64,000 nucleotides of DNA from Paenibacillus sp. FSL M7-0420. Its GTDB lineage: Bacteria; Bacillota; Bacilli; Paenibacillales; Paenibacillaceae. Under the pieces are notes generated by a model. It made no database searches. It had not been told where the DNA came from and was given only the letters and a program-made list of their open reading frames with translations. Positions 33,026 to 41,409 of this stretch are shown here, in pieces; position 1 is the first letter of the stretch, and each line of letters opens with the position of its first letter. A program made the translations under genes and the position numbers. Where the stretch lies: NCBI RefSeq assembly GCF_038002345.1, contig NZ_JBBOCJ010000001.1:3038001-3102000 (forward strand), in the 5' to 3' direction.

Positions 33026-34267
33026 ATGGGTGAAGAAGAGTTGAAGGAAGAGCTGAAGGAGGATAACCAGAACGGTGCCCTTACACGCTGGCGGCTGATT
33101 CTGGGGCAGGAAGCTGAAGAGGCCTTGCCCGGCTATGGCCAAGGCAGTGGCCGGACGCTAAGTGAGGAAGAGCTGATTATGGATGCGGCACTGGCGGCTA
33201 TCTATAATGAGACAGGCGCAGGTCAGGCAGGCGGGAGTGCCGGTGCCGGATCGAAGGGCAGAGGTGCAGGCTCGGGACATGCTGCGGTTAACCTGTCCAA
33301 GTGGCTCGGAGATGTGCGTAATTTCTTCCCGGAGGATGTGGTCTCGGTCATTCAGACCGATGCGATGGAGCGCAAGGGCTGGAAGCAGCTGCTCTTCGAG
33401 CCGGAGCTGCTGGCGGCAGTGAAGCCGGATATCCAGCTGGTGGGTACGCTGCTGGCACTCAAGGGCAAAATCCCGGAGAAAACCAAAGAAACCGCAAGGA
33501 TGCTGGTCCAGGCGCTTGTGGATGAGCTGGTCAAGCTGCTGGAGACCGATATCCGCCGTGCCGTTACCGGAGCGCTTAACAAGCGGCAGCATTCCCCTTT
33601 GCCTTCACTCAGCGGGCTGGACTGGAAGCGGACGATCGAGCGCAATCTGAAGCACTATGATGCGGAGCGGCGGATGATTATCCCCGAGCGCTTCTTCTAT
33701 TTCGACCGGGCCCGCCGCAGCAAGGAATGGACGGTCATTGTGGATATTGACCAGAGCGGCTCGATGGCCAGCTCTGTGATCTGGGCATCGGTGATCGGCT
33801 CGATCTTCGCCAGTATCCCGGCGCTGAACACGCGTGTCGTTGCTTTTGACACCGAGGTGGTAGACTTGACGGAGCAATGTGCGAATGATCCTGTTGACAT
33901 GCTCTTCGGCATCCAGCTCGGGGGCGGCACGGATATTCATAAGTCGGTGAAGTATTGCGAGCAGTTCATCGAGGAGCCGAAGAAGACGCTGTTCATTATC
34001 GTATCGGATCTGTACGAGAACGGCAATCAGGCCGGTCTGGTCCGGCGGATGCGCGAGCTGCGGGAATCCGGGGTGCGGACGATGACGCTGCTGGCCCTCT
34101 CCGATGAGGGTAAGCCTTCCTATGATGAACGGCTTGCCGCTCAGCTCGCCCGTGACGGAACCCCTTGCTTCGCCTGTACTCCGGCACTGCTGCCTGTCCT
34201 GGTGGAAGGGGCACTGAAGGGCCAGGAGCTGGGTGAATTGGCGAAGCGGCTGGGGATGACGCGGTAA
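33026..34267 (+). CDS. vWA-domain protein, CoxE-like
   Basis: The 413-residue protein has an acidic N-terminus, a Gly/Ala-rich linker (about 65-85), a helical region, and a von Willebrand A domain from about residue 230. The MIDAS motif D-Q-S-G-S is at residues 242-246 (VDIDQSGSMASS), the conserved Thr is in GGGTDIHKS, and the late Asp is in FIIVSDLYENG. This layout fits CoxE-like vWA proteins that serve as partners of MoxR ATPases. The start codon immediately follows the DUF5682 stop, so translation is coupled. It closes the five-gene block. Cytoplasmic, no signal peptide. Confidence 0.92.
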   Translation: MGEEELKEELKEDNQNGALTRWRLILGQEAEEALPGYGQGSGRTLSEEELIMDAALAAIYNETGAGQAGGSAGAGSKGRGAGSGHAAVNLSKWLGDVRNFFPEDVVSVIQTDAMERKGWKQLLFEPELLAAVKPDIQLVGTLLALKGKIPEKTKETARMLVQALVDELVKLLETDIRRAVTGALNKRQHSPLPSLSGLDWKRTIERNLKHYDAERRMIIPERFFYFDRARRSKEWTVIVDIDQSGSMASSVIWASVIGSIFASIPALNTRVVAFDTEVVDLTEQCANDPVDMLFGIQLGGGTDIHKSVKYCEQFIEEPKKTLFIIVSDLYENGNQAGLVRRMRELRESGVRTMTLLALSDEGKPSYDERLAAQLARDGTPCFACTPALLPVLVEGALKGQELGELAKRLGMTR

Positions 34268-34347
34268 TTTTAGAAGAAGAGGAAACACTTACTTTATAAT
34301 CACATATTGTGTAACATGCCGCTATCATTTATAATCGGTTATTAAAA

Positions 34348-34367
34348 AGCGCCTTTCGCTAGGCGCT
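34348..34367 (+). promoter_or_regulatory. Short hairpin in asd leader
   Basis: AGCGCC (34348-34353) and GGCGCT (34362-34367) form a six-bp stem 23 bases before the asd start. It lacks a T-run, so its role (leader structure or weak terminator) is unclear. Confidence 0.35.
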
Positions 34368-34390
34368 GCTTGAAAGGAAATGAATTTCTT

Positions 34391-35476
34391 ATGTCGAGGA
34401 AGCTCAGAGCGGGTATTGTTGGCGGTACCGGTATGGTCGGCCAGCGTTTCATTGCACTTTTGGAGAATCATCCATGGTTTCAGGTAACGGCGATTGCGGC
34501 GAGCGCGAATTCAGCCGGCAAGTCCTATGAGGAGTCTGTTCAAGGCAGATGGAAGCTCTCCACCCCTATGCCCGAAGCAGTCAAAGGCATTATGGTTCAA
34601 GACGCCTCCAAGGTGGAGGAAGTGGCTGCGGATGTGGATCTGATCTTCTGCGCTGTAGATATGAAGAAAGAAGAGATCAAGGCGCTGGAAGAAGCTTATG
34701 CGCGTACCGGAACTCCGGTGATCTCCAACAACTCGGCACACCGCTGGACACCTGATGTTCCGATGGTGATTCCCGAGATCAATCCGGAGCATCTGGAGGT
34801 TATCGCCCAGCAGCGCAAACGTCTGGGGACAGAGACCGGCTTCATCGCCGTGAAACCGAACTGTTCCATTCAGAGCTATATGCCTACTCTGAATGCACTT
34901 CATGAGTTCAAGCCTTCTAAGGTGGTTGTAACCACTTATCAGGCGATTTCAGGTGCAGGCAAGACCTTCGCGGACTGGCCGGATATGGTGGATAACGTGA
35001 TTCCTTTCATCGGCGGGGAAGAAGAGAAGAGCGAGCAGGAGCCGCTGCGGATCTGGGGTAAGGTAACCAGTGAAGGGATCGTACCAAGCGAGCAGCCGGT
35101 AATCACCACACAGTGTATCCGTGTACCTGTTGCTGACGGCCATATGGCGGCTGTCTTTGCCTCCTTTGAGCAAAAGCCTTCCCGCGAGGAGATTCTGGAA
35201 CGCTGGAACAGCTTCCAGGGGCGTCCGCAGCAGCTCGGTCTGCCGAGTGCACCTAAGCAGTTCATCACGTATTTTGAGGAAGAGAACCGTCCGCAGACCC
35301 GTCTGGACCGCGACATTGAGAACGGTATGGGCATCTCTGCAGGACGCCTGCGCGAGGATTCACTGTACGATTACAAATTCGTCAGCCTGTCCCACAATAC
35401 GGTGAGAGGCGCTGCCGGCGGTGCAGTACTGATCGCCGAATTGCTTAAGGCCGAAGGATATATTCAGCCCAAATAA
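34391..35476 (+). CDS. asd: Aspartate-semialdehyde dehydrogenase
   Basis: The 361-residue protein has an N-terminal Rossmann motif GIVGGTGMVGQRFI for NADP, the catalytic cysteine in VKPNCSIQSYMP, the YQAISGAGKT segment and the substrate-binding region RVPVADGHMAAVF. The enzyme converts aspartyl phosphate to aspartate semialdehyde for lysine, threonine and methionine synthesis and for cell-wall diaminopimelate. The overall sequence is of the archaeal/fungal-type branch (long, with the KPNCS active site) rather than the usual Bacillus Asd, so it may be a second or alternative copy. ATG 34391 is chosen as the first ATG; TTG 34370 is a possible alternative. Confidence 0.9.
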   Translation: MSRKLRAGIVGGTGMVGQRFIALLENHPWFQVTAIAASANSAGKSYEESVQGRWKLSTPMPEAVKGIMVQDASKVEEVAADVDLIFCAVDMKKEEIKALEEAYARTGTPVISNNSAHRWTPDVPMVIPEINPEHLEVIAQQRKRLGTETGFIAVKPNCSIQSYMPTLNALHEFKPSKVVVTTYQAISGAGKTFADWPDMVDNVIPFIGGEEEKSEQEPLRIWGKVTSEGIVPSEQPVITTQCIRVPVADGHMAAVFASFEQKPSREEILERWNSFQGRPQQLGLPSAPKQFITYFEEENRPQTRLDRDIENGMGISAGRLREDSLYDYKFVSLSHNTVRGAAGGAVLIAELLKAEGYIQPK

Positions 35477-35626
35477 GCAATTCTATGTACTTGGATGGAT
35501 ACCCGTTATGCAGCCTGCCGGAGGCTCTCCGCGCAGGCTGTTTGCAGTTGGACCTGACAATCTGCCCGAAATAATGGTAAGATAGAGTAATGTACGACGA
35601 AAACTGAATATTGACGGAGTGATATT

Positions 35627-35809
35627 GTGGCAAAAAGTAAAGGCGGCGGCACAGGCAGAGGAACAGGCAGCAAGGGCTGGACCCGCTGGAATAAGACAGC
35701 AAAACCCGTGAAGCCGGCCCGAAGCGGCCCTCCCGGAAGCCCAGGTGCCAAAGGAGCCAAACCGGCTAAGAGCAGCAGCGGCAGCAACAAAACCGGAGGC
35801 GCTAAATAA
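35627..35809 (+). CDS. Small basic low-complexity protein, 60 residues
   Basis: The product begins MAKSKGGGTGRGTGSKGWTR and is composed almost entirely of Lys, Gly, Ser, Pro, Ala, Thr and Arg, with one WTRWNK core. It is strongly positive and likely disordered, suggesting nucleic-acid or cell-wall binding. The GTG start at 35627 has GACGGAGTG upstream at a normal distance. No family is recognised. It is flanked by asd and an rRNA pseudouridine synthase on the same strand. Confidence 0.6.
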   Translation: MAKSKGGGTGRGTGSKGWTRWNKTAKPVKPARSGPPGSPGAKGAKPAKSSSGSNKTGGAK

Positions 35810-35925
35810 GCGGACATCTGCCCATTGATAATTACCAAATATAAGGGTTATAGGTTGGAGGCAACATCTGATGGGTATGTGAATCAGGTGTTCTTTCATA
35901 TGTAGGACCTGAAAGCGGGTACTTC

Positions 35926-36621
35926 ATGAGAATTAACAAATATATCAGTGAGACCGGTGTCTATCCGCGCAGAGAGACAAACCGGCTGATTGCCGCCGGC
36001 AGGATCACGATTAACGGGAAGGTCTGTACGCCTGGAGCAAGCGTGGAGCCTGGAGATACGGTAGCTGTAGACGGAATTACTGTGACTCCAGACCGGGAGG
36101 AGCGGGTCTATCTGGCGCTGAACAAGCCGGTAGGCATTACCTGTACAGCCGCCCGGCATGTGGAAGGGAATATCGTAGATTATATCAACTATCCTTCCCG
36201 GATTTTTGCCGTCGGCAGATTGGACAAGCACTCGGAAGGGCTGATTCTGCTGACCAATGACGGGTCGATTGTCAACCGGATGATGCGCTGCGAGCATAGT
36301 CATGAGAAGGAGTACCGGGTGAGCGTGGATAAGCCGGTCACGGAAGACTTTTTGGCGGAGATGTCAGCGGGTGTAGATATTTTGGAGACCCGGACCAAGC
36401 CATGCCTTACCCAGCAGATCTCGGATCAGGAGTTCATGATTATTCTGACCCAAGGGCTGAATCTGCAGATCCGCCGGATGTGCAAGGCGCTGGGCTACCG
36501 TGTGCTCCGCCTGGAGCGGATACGGATTATGCATATCACGCTCAGCGGTCTTCCGCAAGGGCAGTGGAGACGGTTGACGGAGGAAGAGCTCGCAGAGCTT
36601 CATGCCAGACTGGAAGGTTAG
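35926..36621 (+). CDS. 23S rRNA pseudouridine synthase, RluF type
   Basis: The 231-residue protein has an N-terminal S4 RNA-binding domain (MRINKYISETGVYPRRETNRLIAAGRITING) and a pseudouridine synthase core with the catalytic Asp in FAVGRLDKHSEGLILLTNDG. Later motifs are KEYRVSVDKPV and LNLQIRRMCKALGYRVLRLERIRI. It isomerises a uridine in 23S rRNA; by the QGLN-x-Q-I-R-R-M pattern it is closest to RluF, so the target is probably near the peptidyl-transferase region. It is transcribed from its own region, 116 bases after the small basic protein. Confidence 0.88.
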   Translation: MRINKYISETGVYPRRETNRLIAAGRITINGKVCTPGASVEPGDTVAVDGITVTPDREERVYLALNKPVGITCTAARHVEGNIVDYINYPSRIFAVGRLDKHSEGLILLTNDGSIVNRMMRCEHSHEKEYRVSVDKPVTEDFLAEMSAGVDILETRTKPCLTQQISDQEFMIILTQGLNLQIRRMCKALGYRVLRLERIRIMHITLSGLPQGQWRRLTEEELAELHARLEG

Positions 36622-36716
36622 CCGCAACTCACATACCAGTACAGGCTTCCGAAGCAGGCTCCCGGACGGGTATACAGGTAGTTATGCTACCACGACACGA
36701 CATTTAGGAGGATTAC

Positions 36717-37655
36717 ATGCGGATTATAAGCTTATTGATAGCCTTAGCGATCATAGCAGGTTGCTCAAGAACAGGGGGTGGCGGATCAGCAGCTCCGTCT
36801 GCAGCGCCAGCCGCTTCCCCGGCAGCGGATCTCTCAGCAGCACCTGGAGGGCATCAGGAGGAAGACGCGGCTGCCGCTGCGCTCGCGGAAGTGTCCCCTG
36901 AGATTGCAGATGAGTATTCGGGATTCGTACATATGGATGCGGTTCAGTTGAACGGGCAGATTTTTCAGGTGTATTACTGGAATAAGGGAGAGTTCAGCTA
37001 TACACAGTTCGCCATCGTTAAGGAGGGCAAAATGGTCTTTGACAGCAAGAAGGCCGGACTTATCCTGGAAGGCGGCGACATTTGGAATGAGGAGGAGCAG
37101 CTCTGGGCTGAAGCGGTGGTACAGAACAACCGGAATACCTTCTTGTTCAGTCTGATGGATAACCGTCCGTCGTACGCGTCTATTGTGGTAGAGGAGATTG
37201 ACGGAACGATGCAGGTAACCGTTAACGATCTGTTCAGCGTGAATTATGAGGATGTGGATCAGGACGGGAGCGAGGATCTGCTGGCCAGTCCTTATCCGGG
37301 CCAATCCCCCCTGGGTCCGGCGCTGACGGGCATCTACCAGCTGGAAGGGACCAATTATGTGCCGGATAAGCTGCTTACCAAGCGATATGCGGACGATCAG
37401 CTTCAGCTCAGTGAGCAGGAGTATAAAAACAATCCGTCCGAGCAGACATTAGAGCAGCTGCTGAACGCCTACCTGATTCTCGGGAAGCGTAGTATCGCAC
37501 TGACACGGTTCGAAGAGTTCCATGAGTGGGCCGGACAGCTTGCCGGTGACGGCGGCTATGTGGACGAATATCAACGGCTGCTGCGCAGCACGGAGACGGC
37601 AGAACAAATCAGCGGCTGGATGGACAAGCTGAAGCCGCTGCGTACTACGAGGTAA
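36717..37655 (+). CDS. Lipoprotein of unknown function
   Basis: The 312-residue protein begins with a lipoprotein signal ending IIAGC (Cys at about residue 16), then a Gly/Ser/Ala/Pro-rich linker and a soluble domain. Features include VYYWNKGEFSYTQFAIVKEGKMVFDSKK and a DVDQDGSEDLLASP calcium-loop-like stretch of the FG-GAP type. It is therefore probably anchored outside the membrane. TAGGAGGA gives a good start at ATG 36717. The family is not recognised. A very strong terminator follows at 37681. Confidence 0.75.
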   Translation: MRIISLLIALAIIAGCSRTGGGGSAAPSAAPAASPAADLSAAPGGHQEEDAAAAALAEVSPEIADEYSGFVHMDAVQLNGQIFQVYYWNKGEFSYTQFAIVKEGKMVFDSKKAGLILEGGDIWNEEEQLWAEAVVQNNRNTFLFSLMDNRPSYASIVVEEIDGTMQVTVNDLFSVNYEDVDQDGSEDLLASPYPGQSPLGPALTGIYQLEGTNYVPDKLLTKRYADDQLQLSEQEYKNNPSEQTLEQLLNAYLILGKRSIALTRFEEFHEWAGQLAGDGGYVDEYQRLLRSTETAEQISGWMDKLKPLRTTR

Positions 37656-37680
37656 GCCGCACTGATCGCGGACAAGAAGA

Positions 37681-37726
37681 AAAGAGATTCCCGGGGCAGG
37701 TGATGCTGCTCCGGGAATCTCTTTTT
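37681..37726 (+). terminator. Strong intrinsic terminator
   Basis: AAAGAGATTCCCGG (37681-37694) and CCGGGAATCTCTTT (37711-37724) form a perfect 14-bp stem followed by T residues. It abuts repeat copy 3. Confidence 0.88.
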
Positions 37727-37727
37727 C

Positions 37728-37827
37728 AAAATATAAGAATTTATATGTTTCACACGATAATTTATCCTTCTATTTCTCGCCGAAACGGTACCGTCCTTTA
37801 AAAGGACGGCAAAGCCGTTTCCACTTG
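37728..37827 (+). repeat. Structured intergenic repeat, copy 3
   Basis: The copy is in the same orientation as copy 1. The hairpin arms are unchanged and within the hairpin only the terminal loop differs (TAA instead of ACA). The left arm reads ATAAGAATTTATATG and then TTTCACACGATAATTTATCC. It lies between two convergent genes, immediately downstream of a terminator. Confidence 0.85.
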
Positions 37828-37848
37828 CGTGTGACTGAACCTGTTGGC

Positions 37849-39657
37849 TTATGAATCTTCCCGCTGAAACTGCTTGTTGTACAAATCCCGGTATACCCCA
37901 TTCTCTGCCAGCAGGGAAGCGTGCTGCCCCGACTCCACAATCCTGCCGTCCTGAACAACCAGAATATTGTCGGCTGCCATGATGGTAGAGAGGCGGTGGG
38001 CGATGACCATGCTGGTCTTGCCCCGCAGCAATTCATGCATGGCTTGCTGGATGTAATATTCCGATACCGTGTCCAGCGACGAGGTGGCCTCGTCCATAAT
38101 GATGATGGGCGGATTCTTGAGCAGCACGCGCGCGATGGACATCCGCTGCTTTTCACCGCCGGACAGCTTGATTCCCCGGTTGCCGACAACCGTGTTGTAG
38201 CCCTCAGGCAGCTTCAGAATGAAATCATGAATAAAAGCAGCTTCGCAGGCGGCCGTCAGCTCGGCTTCCGTGGCTTCAGCGTTGGCATATAGCAGATTCT
38301 CACGGATCGTCCCGTTGAATAGGTACGTGTCCTGGGTGACTAGGCCAATCTGTGAGCGAAGCGAATGCAGCGTGAACTCGCGGATGTCCTTGCCGCCGAT
38401 ACGGATCACGCCTGAATCCAGCTCATAGAGCCGGGGAATCAGGTTGGTAATGGTGGTTTTGCCTGCTCCGCTGGGTCCGACCAGGGCAGTCAGTGATCCG
38501 GCGGCTGCCGTGAAGGAGATCCCGCTCAGAGCGGGCTTGTCCGGAGCGTAGGCGAAATTCACCTGCTTGAAGACGATATCTTGTCCCTCTACGCGGCTTG
38601 GAAGAGCCAGCTTAGCATCCACAATCAGCGGGTCCATATCGAAATAGTCAAAAATCCGTTCAAACAGCGCCACCGAACGGTTCACATCCACATAGAGATT
38701 GGTCATCTGCATAACCGGAAGATACAATCTGCTCAGCAGTGCCACGAAGGTGATAATTGCTCCAATGCTCAGCTCTCCCTGAATGAATAAATAACCCCCG
38801 TACAAATAAATCAGCATCGGCCCGATACTGGTGAAGGTGGTAAGGACCAGCATGAACCAGCGGCCGGCCATCGATTCGCGGATTTGCAGCCGTGTCGCCT
38901 GGGCGTTTACGCTCTGGAAGCTAGCCAGCGCGGTATCCTCTCTGGTGAACAGCTTCATAAGCATGTACCCGCTGAGGCTGAGCGTCTCTTCAATGATCTG
39001 ATTCTGCTCCGAGATCTTCTCCTGCGTCTCTTTGGCCAGCTTCCAGCGGACATTGCCCATTTTGCGGGTCGGCACGATGAATAAGGGAATGACCAGGATG
39101 CCTAGCAGCGCAAGCTTCCAGTTCATGATGAACAGGGTTACCGCCGTGGAGATCAGAATGAACAGATTACTGGCACAATTGACGATGGTGCTGTTGAAGA
39201 CGCCCTGAATTCCGGCAATGTCACTGGTCATCCGGGTGATGACCTCGCCTTGCTTGACGCCTGAGTAGAACTGCAGCGGCATGCTCTGTAGATGGCGGTA
39301 CATCTGGTTTTTCATATCATGGACAATATTCTGGGAGATAAAAGAGTTCAAATAATTCTGCAGCACGCCGAGCAGTCCTGACACAACCGTTGTAGCCAGC
39401 GAGGCGGCAACCAGCAGGAAGAGCAGCTGCAGATTCTTGTCCGGGAGCGCCCGGTCAATGATCTGCTGAATCAGGATAGGAGGGAGCAGCCCCAGCACTG
39501 CGGAGATGCACAGCACGGTCATCACCAGCAGCGTCTGCTTCCAGTACGGAGCGAAATATTTGACGATGCGTAATAGCAGCGCTTTGGATATATCCGGCTT
39601 CGCCTCCTCCTCATCGAACTTTAATTTGCCAGGCCCGAAGCCTCCTCCGGGTCCCAT
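37849..39657 (-). CDS. ABC exporter, fused permease and ATPase
   Basis: The 602-residue half-transporter (MGPGGGFGPGKLKFDEE start) has six transmembrane helices (about residues 40-310) and a C-terminal ATPase with Walker A VGPSGAGKTT, signature LSGGEKQRMS, Walker B IIIMDEATSSLD and H-loop IAHRLST. It should act as a homo- or heterodimeric exporter of lipids, drugs or peptides of the MdlB/BmrA type. The ATG at 39657 gives a natural glycine-rich leader; upstream in-frame codons are likely non-coding. It is transcribed alone, with no accessory gene. Confidence 0.92.
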   Translation of the reverse strand: MGPGGGFGPGKLKFDEEEAKPDISKALLLRIVKYFAPYWKQTLLVMTVLCISAVLGLLPPILIQQIIDRALPDKNLQLLFLLVAASLATTVVSGLLGVLQNYLNSFISQNIVHDMKNQMYRHLQSMPLQFYSGVKQGEVITRMTSDIAGIQGVFNSTIVNCASNLFILISTAVTLFIMNWKLALLGILVIPLFIVPTRKMGNVRWKLAKETQEKISEQNQIIEETLSLSGYMLMKLFTREDTALASFQSVNAQATRLQIRESMAGRWFMLVLTTFTSIGPMLIYLYGGYLFIQGELSIGAIITFVALLSRLYLPVMQMTNLYVDVNRSVALFERIFDYFDMDPLIVDAKLALPSRVEGQDIVFKQVNFAYAPDKPALSGISFTAAAGSLTALVGPSGAGKTTITNLIPRLYELDSGVIRIGGKDIREFTLHSLRSQIGLVTQDTYLFNGTIRENLLYANAEATEAELTAACEAAFIHDFILKLPEGYNTVVGNRGIKLSGGEKQRMSIARVLLKNPPIIIMDEATSSLDTVSEYYIQQAMHELLRGKTSMVIAHRLSTIMAADNILVVQDGRIVESGQHASLLAENGVYRDLYNKQFQREDS

Positions 39658-39862
39658 GGCTCTGAAGCCTCTTGACAATGGGGTCACCAGCTTTGCTTGA
39701 ATTTTTAGGATGCAATATATGTAAAAATAATCCGGTGCAGGGTCTGACATGGGCATTATACGCCTGGATTATACGGATGTAAATGCTAAACTGGATAGGC
39801 TGGCATGAACCGGAGAACGCGATTGCAGCATTAGACTTAGGTTCGGGAGGAGAGGAAGCAGA

Positions 39863-40423
39863 ATGATTATTGTTGCACTGGGATATGAAAATAAAGGGCT
39901 CCGCTACACGGTGAGATCCGCCTCACCGCAAGATGCCCTGCAGTTGTCCGAACTGAGGCTGAAGATCGACGGGGAGACGGAGAATTTAGACCGGGTTCAG
40001 GGGGAAGCATTCATCGGCCCGGAGGGCTTCAGGTCGCTTATAGCGGCCGATACGGCCAGCGGCACGAACCTGTTCCTGGTTGCCGAGGTTCAGGACAGGC
40101 TGGCGGGCTTCGCCAGATGTGAAGGAAGTCCGCTGCGGAGGCTGGCTCATCAGGCCGAGTTCGGAGTCGGGGTGCTGCAGGAGTTCTGGGGATACGGAAT
40201 CGGCCGGAGCCTGCTGGAGCAGTCTATCGGCTGGGCGGATACCATCAGTCTGGAGAAGCTGAGCCTGAAGGTTCTGGAGAGGAATGACAAGGCGATCCGG
40301 CTGTATGAGAGCCTTGGCTTCGAGGTCGAGGGTGTCCTGCGCCGAGATAAGCGGCTGGCCGACGGACAATTCTATTCTACTATTGTTATGGGCAGATTAC
40401 GCGGGGACAGAGGGGGAGCGTAA
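39863..40423 (+). CDS. GNAT-family N-acetyltransferase
   Basis: The 186-residue protein has the GNAT core: RYTVRSASPQDALQLSELRL as the first strand and helix, FGVGVLQEFWGYGIGRSLLEQSI with the acetyl-CoA loop (W-G-Y-G-I-G), and SLKVLERNDKAIRLYESLGFEVEGVLRRDKRLADGQFYSTIVM at the end. The RimJ/RimL-like end suggests a protein or small-molecule amine target. The start follows GGGAGGAGAGGAAG. The stop codon coincides with the first unit of the 51-bp tandem repeat, so the repeat is part of its 3' untranslated region. Confidence 0.9.
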   Translation: MIIVALGYENKGLRYTVRSASPQDALQLSELRLKIDGETENLDRVQGEAFIGPEGFRSLIAADTASGTNLFLVAEVQDRLAGFARCEGSPLRRLAHQAEFGVGVLQEFWGYGIGRSLLEQSIGWADTISLEKLSLKVLERNDKAIRLYESLGFEVEGVLRRDKRLADGQFYSTIVMGRLRGDRGGA

Positions 40424-40608
40424 GCCGAATGTAATCGGAAAACCGATCATAATTGGATTGGGAGCGCCACGTAAGCCAAATGTAATCGGAAAACCGATCA
40501 TAATTGGATTGGGCGCGCCACGTAGGGGCGAATGTAATCGAAAAACCGATCATAATTGGATTGGGAGCGCCGCGTAGGCCGAATGTAATCGGAAAACCGA
40601 TCATAATG
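40420..40608. repeat. Four-copy 51-52 bp tandem repeat
   Basis: Units begin at 40420, 40471, 40522 and 40574; the last is truncated after about 35 bases. Each contains AATGTAATCGGAAAACCGAT (hairpin ATCGG-AAAA-CCGAT, one copy with a point change), then CATAATTGGATTGGG and a GC-rich GCGCCRCGTAGG joint. Units differ by only a few bases, showing recent expansion. No coding potential is credible, and unique spacers are absent, so this is not a CRISPR array. Confidence 0.9.
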
Positions 40609-40743
40609 TGCGTGCGCCCTGGTTAACGTTATTTGTCGCCACGAAGCAGACGGATGGAAAAGTGAGGTACATCCTATGCTTGGCATGAGGCACCCGCATT
40701 GTTCCACCAACATCGTTCCACCCGCAGCGTGCCTGGTTTGAAA

Positions 40744-41409
40744 TTATGAAGAAGGAGCAGTGACGAGCTGCGCGAATCTCCGCGTGGTCTCGCGTATATC
40801 CTCAGCTCCGGCAATGGCTGAGATGATGGAGAGACCATCCGCACCCGCCCGGATTACCGGCGGGGCATTCTCCAGAGTGATGCCGCCGATTCCCACCACA
40901 GGAATGCTCAGACCGCTTCGTCTTAGCTCTTCAATGACAGTAGTTCCCCGGACGGCCTGGGCATCATCCTTGGACGAAGTAGGATAGACAGGACCGACTC
41001 CGAGATAATCGGCACCGTCCGCGATAGCCTGCCGGGCTTCCGTCAGATTATGAGCGGAGACTCCGATGATCTTATGCTCACCGAGCTGCTCCCGGATCAG
41101 CCGGGCAGGCAGGTCATCCTGGCCGACATGGATGCCATCGGCGTCCAATGCTGCGGCAAGCTCCAGATCATCGTTCACGATGAACGGGATGTTATAGGCC
41201 CGGCATATCTGCCGGAGCTGTTGCCCGAGATGGAGCAGTGCGGCGCCTTTGAGCGCAGCAGGACCCTTTTCCCGGAACTGGAACAGAGTGATGCCCCCAG
41301 CGGCAGCAGCGGCTAAAGTGTCCTCCGGTGATTGGCGGCAGTTTACACTGCCCATAATGAAGTACAGCTTCAGCAATCTGCGCATATCCTCGTTGTGTAT
41401 CCGTGTCAT
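40744..41409 (-). CDS. thiE: Thiamine-phosphate synthase
   Basis: The 221-residue TIM-barrel protein has FQFREKGP near residue 40, the VNDDLELAAALDADGIHVGQDDLP region that binds the pyrimidine and magnesium, GADYLGVGPVYPTSSKDDA, and IPVVGIGGITLENAPPVI for phosphate binding. It joins hydroxymethylpyrimidine pyrophosphate and thiazole phosphate to give thiamine phosphate. It is the last gene of the TPP-controlled operon and overlaps thiD by four bases. Confidence 0.95.
   Translation of the reverse strand: MTRIHNEDMRRLLKLYFIMGSVNCRQSPEDTLAAAAAGGITLFQFREKGPAALKGAALLHLGQQLRQICRAYNIPFIVNDDLELAAALDADGIHVGQDDLPARLIREQLGEHKIIGVSAHNLTEARQAIADGADYLGVGPVYPTSSKDDAQAVRGTTVIEELRRSGLSIPVVGIGGITLENAPPVIRAGADGLSIISAIAGAEDIRETTRRFAQLVTAPSS

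Noticed and set aside
40420..40608. CRISPR array at the 51-bp repeats
   Set aside because: The units are near-identical throughout, with no unique spacers between short repeats, and no cas genes are nearby.
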